Positions 43,297-47,600 of a stretch of DNA of 47,600 nucleotides are shown piece after piece. The notes under the pieces were generated by a model. It made no database searches. It was not told the DNA's origin and saw only the letters and a program-made list of their open reading frames with translations. The translations under genes were made by a program, and so were the position numbers. This DNA is from SM23-62 sp964575235 (lineage in GTDB: Bacteria > Bacteroidota > Bacteroidia > Bacteroidales > SM23-62), in NCBI GenBank assembly GCA_964575235.1, contig CAZNQG010000011.1, positions 1-47,600 on the forward strand, in the 5' to 3' direction. The number at the start of each line of letters is the position of its first letter. Within the stretch, counting starts at the first letter, position 1.

Positions 43297-45543
43297 ATGA
43301 GCAAACTGGTTATCGTTTCATATGAACTTCCTGTAATCCTGGAACCCTCGGGCGACCACTCCTACCTGCTTACCCCGAAGTCCCACGCCCGCACCAGCGG
43401 CCTGGAGGAATTCTACAAAACCCAGAGAACCATTTGGTTCGGCCGGCCCGGTCAGAATAAGGGGGACCTGTCCCGTCCCGAACGGGAAAAGATAACAAAG
43501 GCCTACCGTGAAAAAAACTGTTACCCGGTGTACCTGGGGAAAAAGGACCACGAACGCTTCCTGGATGGTTTCAGCAACCGTACCGTCTGGCCGCTTTTCC
43601 ATTACTTTACCCAGAATGCCATTTACCGCGAAGAGCTCTGGAGGGCATACGTCAAAGTCAACCGGGCCTATGCAGAAGAGGTCATCCCCCACCTGAAGCC
43701 CGGTGACCGGGTCTGGATCCACGACTACCACCTGTTGCTGCTACCCAGGCTGATCCGGGAACGCTATCCATCGGTTTCCATCGGCTTTTTCATGCACATC
43801 CCCTTTCCTTCCTACGAGATCTTCCGCCTCCTTCCCTGGAGGAGGGAAATTCTCGAGGGACTTCTGGGTGCGGACCTGGTAGGCTTCCATACCTACGACT
43901 ACGAAAGGCATTTCATGAGCTGTGTGAGGCGCTTGCTCGGCTACGATTCGGTTTTCAACCGCATCCACCTGGAAGAAAGGATCGTGAAGGTGGATTTCTT
44001 CCCGCTCGGTATTGATTACGCTAAGTTTGCCGAAGGCAGGAAAAAAATATGCAAGGAGGGAAAGGCCGAGGGATTGACCCGGGAACTCATTCAGCAAGGA
44101 CTGAGCGGGGGCGACAAGAAGATTATCCTTTCCATCGACCGGCTCGACTATACCAAGGGAATCACGGTCCGTCTCAGGGCCTACGAATATTTCCTGGAAT
44201 CCTACCCCAGCTTCCACGAGAAGGTGAGCCTGCTTTTCTTCGTGATGCCGTCCAGGGAATCGGTGGAACAGTACAAATCCCTGAAAAGGGAACTGGACGA
44301 ACTGGTCGGTCGCATCAATTCAACCTTCGGGTCGCTGACCTGGTTGCCGGTCTGGTATTTTTACAGGCAGCTTGATTTCCAGGAAAGAATGGAGCTTTAC
44401 TGCCAGTCGGACATCGCCCTCATCACCCCGATCCGGGACGGCATGAACCTGATCGCAAAGGAGTACCTTGCCACGCGTGAAGGACGGACGGGTGTGCTGA
44501 TCATTTCCGAAATGGCAGGAGCCTCCAAGGAACTTGCCGAGGCCCTGACCGTGAACCCCAATAACCAGCTCGAGATCAGCGAATCCATACACTGTGCCCT
44601 GGAATTTCCCGAGGAGGCTCAGATCCGGGCGAATGAGGTCCTGTGCGAACGCCTGAAGAGCTACAACGTCGAACGCTGGGCCAACGATTTTTTCCACAGC
44701 CTGAAACAGGTTAAGGAGATCCAGGAGATCAGGCTGGCACGCAAATTCACCGACAGGGTGATGCAGAAGATCAGCAGTGGTTACCAGTCCGCCGCCAGGC
44801 GCATCCTTTTCCTGGATTACGACGGGACCCTGATGGGATTCGACAAGGACCCGCAGAAGGTGAACCCGGACCCGGAACTGAACAAAATCCTGAAAAAGCT
44901 TTCCGGACGACCGGAAAACAGGCTGGTTATCATCTCGGGAAGGGACAAGGAAACCCTGGAGAAATGGTTTCCACCGGAGGAATGGAAGCTGGACATCGTG
45001 GCCGAGCACGGGGTCTGGTTCCGCTTACCGGATTCCGACTGGAGCATGATCGAACAGATCGGCAAGGAGTGGATGGAGAGCATCCGGCCCATCCTGGAAT
45101 TCTACGTCGACCGCACACCCCGGTCCTTTATTGAGACCAAGAATTATTCGCTGGTCTGGCATTACCGCGATGCGGACCCCGACCTGGGAAGCCAGCGGTC
45201 CTGGGAGCTGAAGGACGAGCTAAAGGCCCTGGTCACCAACCTCAACCTGGAGATCATGGACGGGGACAAGGTCATCGAGATCAAGAACTCAGGCATCAAC
45301 AAGGGAAGGGCAGCGTCTGTAAAACTGGGTGATGGTTCATACGATTTCATCCTGGCCCTGGGCGATGACTGGACGGACGAATATACCTTCGATGCCCTGC
45401 CGGAAAATGCGTTTACGATCAAGGTTGGTACCAAAACCACCAAGGCGGATTATTACGTGGAAGAGGTGCCCGATGTACGAGGTATCCTGAAGGAGTTGGC
45501 GGGCCTTGATGGAAAGGGGAAACCGGCAGGGACGGGGGACTGA
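43297..45543 (+). CDS. Fused GT20 trehalose-6-phosphate synthase-like and trehalose-phosphatase
   Basis: A 748-residue protein. Residues about 1-480 are GT20 (OtsA-like): WIHDYHLLLLP, FFMHIPFPSYEIF, SIDRLDYTKGI, GRINSTFG and TPIRDGMNLIAKEY are conserved. Residues about 495-740 are an OtsB-like HAD phosphatase: FLDYDGTLMGF (Asp507, Asp509), IISGRDKE, VAEHGVWFR and LGDDWTDEYTF. Such fusions make trehalose from UDP-glucose and glucose 6-phosphate. Odd: the N-terminal SNR is SYE (Glu10 where OtsA has Arg9), the GG loop is TSG, and Tyr76 is Leu89; Arg9 and Tyr76 hold the acceptor phosphate in E. coli OtsA. The acceptor is therefore uncertain, though Trp98 and the donor site remain. It is 3 bp upstream of an MFS transporter gene. 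Confidence 0.92.
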   Translation: MSKLVIVSYELPVILEPSGDHSYLLTPKSHARTSGLEEFYKTQRTIWFGRPGQNKGDLSRPEREKITKAYREKNCYPVYLGKKDHERFLDGFSNRTVWPLFHYFTQNAIYREELWRAYVKVNRAYAEEVIPHLKPGDRVWIHDYHLLLLPRLIRERYPSVSIGFFMHIPFPSYEIFRLLPWRREILEGLLGADLVGFHTYDYERHFMSCVRRLLGYDSVFNRIHLEERIVKVDFFPLGIDYAKFAEGRKKICKEGKAEGLTRELIQQGLSGGDKKIILSIDRLDYTKGITVRLRAYEYFLESYPSFHEKVSLLFFVMPSRESVEQYKSLKRELDELVGRINSTFGSLTWLPVWYFYRQLDFQERMELYCQSDIALITPIRDGMNLIAKEYLATREGRTGVLIISEMAGASKELAEALTVNPNNQLEISESIHCALEFPEEAQIRANEVLCERLKSYNVERWANDFFHSLKQVKEIQEIRLARKFTDRVMQKISSGYQSAARRILFLDYDGTLMGFDKDPQKVNPDPELNKILKKLSGRPENRLVIISGRDKETLEKWFPPEEWKLDIVAEHGVWFRLPDSDWSMIEQIGKEWMESIRPILEFYVDRTPRSFIETKNYSLVWHYRDADPDLGSQRSWELKDELKALVTNLNLEIMDGDKVIEIKNSGINKGRAASVKLGDGSYDFILALGDDWTDEYTFDALPENAFTIKVGTKTTKADYYVEEVPDVRGILKELAGLDGKGKPAGTGD

Positions 45544-45546
45544 GAC

Positions 45547-46785
45547 ATGGCGGGTTTCGGGAAAGATCTGCAGTACTATAAATTCTGCGCATATGGGTTC
45601 CTGAAGAACCTGCGTTTCTTCGAGCCCTTCATGATCCTTTTCCTGCTCGAAAAGGATATTTCCTATTTACAGATCGGCATCCTTTACACCATCCGGGAAA
45701 TCACCCGCAACATTCTGGAAATACCCGCAGGGGTTGTGGCCGACGTTCTGGGCAGGCGCCGGACCATGATCAGTTCCTTCAGCTTCTACATCCTTTCCTT
45801 CCTGATGTACTCGGTGTCAGGCAATATGCTCGTTCTCTCGGCAGCCACGGTGGTTTTCGGGCTGGGTGAGGCATTCCGGACCGGCACCCACAAGGCCATG
45901 ATCTTCGATTACCTGAAGAACAAGGGGTGGACCGCATACAAGGTGCATTACTACGGAAACACCCGATCCTGGGCCCAGGTCGGTTCTGCTCTTTCGGCCC
46001 TGATGGCAGCCGTCCTCGTGTTTTACTCCGGCCGGTATCTGCATATTTTCCTGTATTCTACGGTGCCCTACCTGCTGGGCTTGCTGTTGATGGTCAGCTA
46101 TCCCTCCTGGCTTGACGGCAAGGCCGTATCGCTTAAGTCGCTCGACATCCGCCAGACCACCCGGGACACCCTGCTGGGATTCTGGCAGTCGATCCGGCAC
46201 CCCGGCATACTCAGGGGCGTTCTCAACGTATCGTCGCACGGTGGTTATTACCGGGCGATCAAGGACTACCTGCAGCCGGTCCTGCAGTCCCTCGCCCTTA
46301 CCCTGCCCTTCTTCCTGGAAATGGACCCCGAACGGAAATCGGCCCTGCTTATCGGGATGGTGTATTTCCTGATCTACCTGCTTTCGTCCACATCCGCAAG
46401 GCATTCCGGATCCTTCACCGGCCGTTTCAGCCGGCTTTCCACTGCGCTGAACATCACTCTGCTGGCCGGATTCACGGCCGGGGTTCTCTCCGGGCTTTTC
46501 TATACCATGGACCTTGTGCTGCTGTCCGTTTTACTGTTCGTGATGGTCTACCTGATGGAAAACCTGAGGCTGCCTGCCGGGATCTCCTGGTTCAGTGAGA
46601 AGCTCGACTCGGATATCCTGGCCACGGCCCTTTCCGTTGAATCGCAGGGGAAATCGCTGTTCGGGGCGGGCCTTGCCCTGGCGATGGGTTACCTGGCGGA
46701 CCGCTTCGGACTGGGCACGGCCCTGATTGCAGTATCCCTGGCCATGCTGGCCCTGTTCCCGCTTCTTAGGGTTAGGAAAAACTGA
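45547..46785 (+). CDS. Major facilitator superfamily transporter
   Basis: A 412-residue, probably 12-helix membrane protein. The loop between helices 2 and 3 has the MFS signature-like VVADVLGRRRTMISS, and the related loop in the second half is YLADRFGLGTA. It starts 3 bp after the OtsAB-like stop, so it is coupled to it; it probably moves the product, its precursor or a related sugar. Substrate and direction are not determinable. The gene ends the cluster; no terminator was seen directly after it. Confidence 0.9.
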   Translation: MAGFGKDLQYYKFCAYGFLKNLRFFEPFMILFLLEKDISYLQIGILYTIREITRNILEIPAGVVADVLGRRRTMISSFSFYILSFLMYSVSGNMLVLSAATVVFGLGEAFRTGTHKAMIFDYLKNKGWTAYKVHYYGNTRSWAQVGSALSALMAAVLVFYSGRYLHIFLYSTVPYLLGLLLMVSYPSWLDGKAVSLKSLDIRQTTRDTLLGFWQSIRHPGILRGVLNVSSHGGYYRAIKDYLQPVLQSLALTLPFFLEMDPERKSALLIGMVYFLIYLLSSTSARHSGSFTGRFSRLSTALNITLLAGFTAGVLSGLFYTMDLVLLSVLLFVMVYLMENLRLPAGISWFSEKLDSDILATALSVESQGKSLFGAGLALAMGYLADRFGLGTALIAVSLAMLALFPLLRVRKN

Positions 46786-46850
46786 TCAGTGTGAGACCCG
46801 GGTATTCCAGCATGGTCAAATAATAATGAATAAATATTTATTTAATATGA
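46786..46850. other. AT-rich spacer after the transporter gene
   Basis: No gene, hairpin or promoter was recognised between the MFS stop and the first remnant. Together with the remnants to 47475 this 690-bp region holds no intact gene and is clearly richer in A+T than the rest of the window. Confidence 0.6.
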
Positions 46851-47027
46851 GCAATCAGGTATTTAACCGTAAAAATCACCTTTCGTTTAGGTAAAGCATC
46901 GGTGATATTGAATGCATTGGAGATGGCAAGGTCCTTCGGCATAAGACCCCTTGGCTGGTTAAAGATTGATACCAACAAGGAGCTTATTACCGAATTGGGC
47001 AAAGTTAAAAATATATACTTTGACTAA
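46851..47027 (+). pseudogene. Coding-like fragment, no normal start
   Basis: An open frame of 58 codons encodes KITFRLGKASVILNALEMARSFGI-type sequence ending in VKNIYFD, which looks like real protein, but it has no ATG/GTG/TTG start upstream of the conserved part and the frame is bounded by a stop at 46848. This is probably a remnant of a gene. I do not recognise the family. The surrounding DNA is AT-rich relative to the rest of the window. Confidence 0.4.
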
Positions 47028-47051
47028 CTAACTATATATGCAGCAGGGTAG

Positions 47052-47129
47052 GAGAGTCCAGGAACATGGTTTGATCAGTATGTTGAGATTGAATTTGCAG
47101 GGTCATATTACCCTGAAGATCATAATTAA
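47052..47129 (+). pseudogene. Small phage-like gene fragment
   Basis: After an in-frame TAG at 47049-47051 the frame reads ESPGTWFDQYVEIEF, then AGSYYPEDHN and a TAA. The text resembles a short phage or mobile-element protein, but it lacks a start codon and is cut by the upstream stop. It is listed because it continues the series of remnants between the MFS gene and the terminator at 47424. Low confidence. Confidence 0.3.
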
Positions 47130-47135
47130 ACCATC

Positions 47136-47189
47136 ATGACACTTGGGGCTTTAAAGCGTGTAATCAGACAGTATGAAATAAAAGATTGA
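47136..47189 (+). other. 17-codon mini-ORF overlapping the next remnant
   Basis: ATG at 47136 encodes MTLGALKRVIRQYEIKD and stops at a TGA at 47187-47189. Its end overlaps the start of the following broken frame. It may be the tail of a small phage-type gene that once led into the next one. Too short to assign. Confidence 0.25.
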
Positions 47190-47407
47190 GAATCTGAGAG
47201 ACCACCTATTCGAAACCGTTGAATTGCTTACAAAAAAAAAAGATCAATGCCAAGAATGCAAAGTCTATAACCAATGCTGCCCAGGCGATAATAAATTCAG
47301 CGAAGGTTGAGGTGGATTTTATCAAGGCCATGGGAGGGATAGGAGAGGGATCCGGATTTATACCTCTCGAAGCAAGAAAGCCGGATATGAAGGAACTGAC
47401 ATTATAA
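47182..47407 (+). pseudogene. Frameshifted phage/mobile-element small protein
   Basis: Two frames join into one protein: KIENLRDHLFETVELLTKKK in the first and INAKNAKSITNAAQAIIN, SAKVEVDFIKAMGG, GSGFIPLEARKPD in the second. They meet at a run of ten A bases (47232-47241); one A fewer would give a continuous frame of about 75 codons. An in-frame TAA at 47179-47181 directly before it removes the obvious ATG. The pattern ENLRDHLFETVE ... NAAQAIINSAKVEVDF matches small proteins of transposable phages and other mobile elements that I know as a recurrent type without an assigned function. It is most likely a decayed copy, though a sequencing error in the A-run is possible. Confidence 0.6.
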
Positions 47408-47423
47408 TCAAGTCAGCGGGCAC

Positions 47424-47458
47424 AAAAAAAGGCACACCACTGGCAATGTGCCTTTTTT
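47424..47458. terminator. Bidirectional intrinsic terminator
   Basis: Seven A bases, GGCACA, a 10-base loop, TGTGCC and six T bases form a symmetric hairpin that gives a U-tract on either strand. It closes the minus-strand T9SS cargo gene (stop at 47476) and the plus-strand remnants. Confidence 0.85.
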
Positions 47459-47475
47459 ATGGATTCCTGAATATC

Positions 47476-47600
47476 TTATTCCTTAATGAATGTAGCAGAA
47501 TAGACATCCTTGCCGATATTGAGATGTACATAATATATTCCGGGCTTTAATTTTGAAATATCGATTTGTTGTTCCTTTTCCCCATAGAAAGGCTCTGTGA
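47476..47600 (-). CDS. C-terminal end of a T9SS-secreted protein (partial)
   Basis: The frame on the minus strand enters at the window edge and encodes about 40 residues ending EKEQQIDISKLKPGIYYV, HLNIGKDVYSATFIKE and a TAA. The pattern I-D-x-S-x-L-x-P-G-I-Y-Y-V, a turn with K, then F-I-K at the end is the type A C-terminal sorting domain of the Por/type IX secretion system. The N-terminal, functional part lies outside the window, so its activity is unknown. It is the clearest single marker of the phylum here. Confidence 0.85.
   Translation of the reverse strand, partial: TEPFYGEKEQQIDISKLKPGIYYVHLNIGKDVYSATFIKE

Noticed and set aside
1..47600. CRISPR arrays, tRNA or rRNA genes and intact insertion sequences
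   Set aside because: No regularly spaced direct repeats, cloverleaf sequences, rRNA stretches or transposase genes were seen when reading both strands; this was by eye, so a short or atypical one could be missed.

Overview
The window comes from a member of the Bacteroidota, most likely order Bacteroidales or Marinilabiliales (genus not determinable from sequence alone). The evidence is a type IX secretion C-terminal sorting domain at the right edge, a SusC-style TonB receptor with a carboxypeptidase-regulatory N-terminus, an rseC-rnfBCDGEA operon, an HU-SPOR fusion protein, OstA-like and parvulin genes downstream of guaB, and several TAnnTTTG-type -7 promoter elements. Base composition is moderately GC-rich and even, except for an AT-rich decayed stretch at about 46.8-47.4 kb.

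Layout. 1-1511 (minus): a radical SAM/SPASM enzyme translationally coupled to a truncated partner gene. 1648-2385 (plus): an unknown membrane protein. 2396-7461 (minus): a small cysteine-containing secreted protein, a TonB-dependent receptor with a histidine-rich loop, a PspC protein and an S9 prolyl oligopeptidase-like lipoprotein. 7553-11865 (minus): small outer-membrane protein, RlmI-type rRNA methyltransferase, DEDD exonuclease and RecQ, with a 69-bp palindrome at the end of recQ. 12020-19199 (plus): guaB followed by an envelope-biogenesis series (double parvulin, SurA-N-like lipoprotein, SurA-like parvulin, OstA/LptA-like protein) ending in a strong terminator. 19232-21684 (minus): DUF2795, cobalamin adenosyltransferase, LolD-like ATPase, methyltransferase. 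21727-23832 (plus): recG. 24381-29818 (plus): the Rnf ion-translocating ferredoxin:NAD oxidoreductase operon. 29826-30608 (minus): ROK/polyphosphate glucokinase. 30707-32548 (plus): HU-SPOR protein and a lone receiver domain. 32535-39144 (minus): penicillin acylase family protein, endonuclease/exonuclease/phosphatase protein, YhhN, a TPR-like secreted protein and a FadL-type outer-membrane protein.

The most interesting block is 39326-46785. A fused beta-phosphoglucomutase/GH65 phosphorylase and a PRK/uridine-kinase-like P-loop kinase are transcribed leftward. A fused OtsA-OtsB (GT20 plus trehalose-phosphatase) and an MFS transporter are transcribed rightward from the same 85-bp intergenic region. 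Together these encode synthesis, transport and phosphorolytic recycling of an alpha-glucoside. The GT20 half lacks two of the residues that bind the phosphate of glucose 6-phosphate in E. coli OtsA (Arg9 and Tyr76), so the product may not be plain trehalose 6-phosphate.

The last kilobase holds phage-like gene remnants broken by stops and a frameshift, a bidirectional terminator and the C-terminal end of a T9SS cargo protein. I saw no tRNA, rRNA, CRISPR array or intact insertion sequence. Functions are assigned from motifs and remembered family features; no database search was run.
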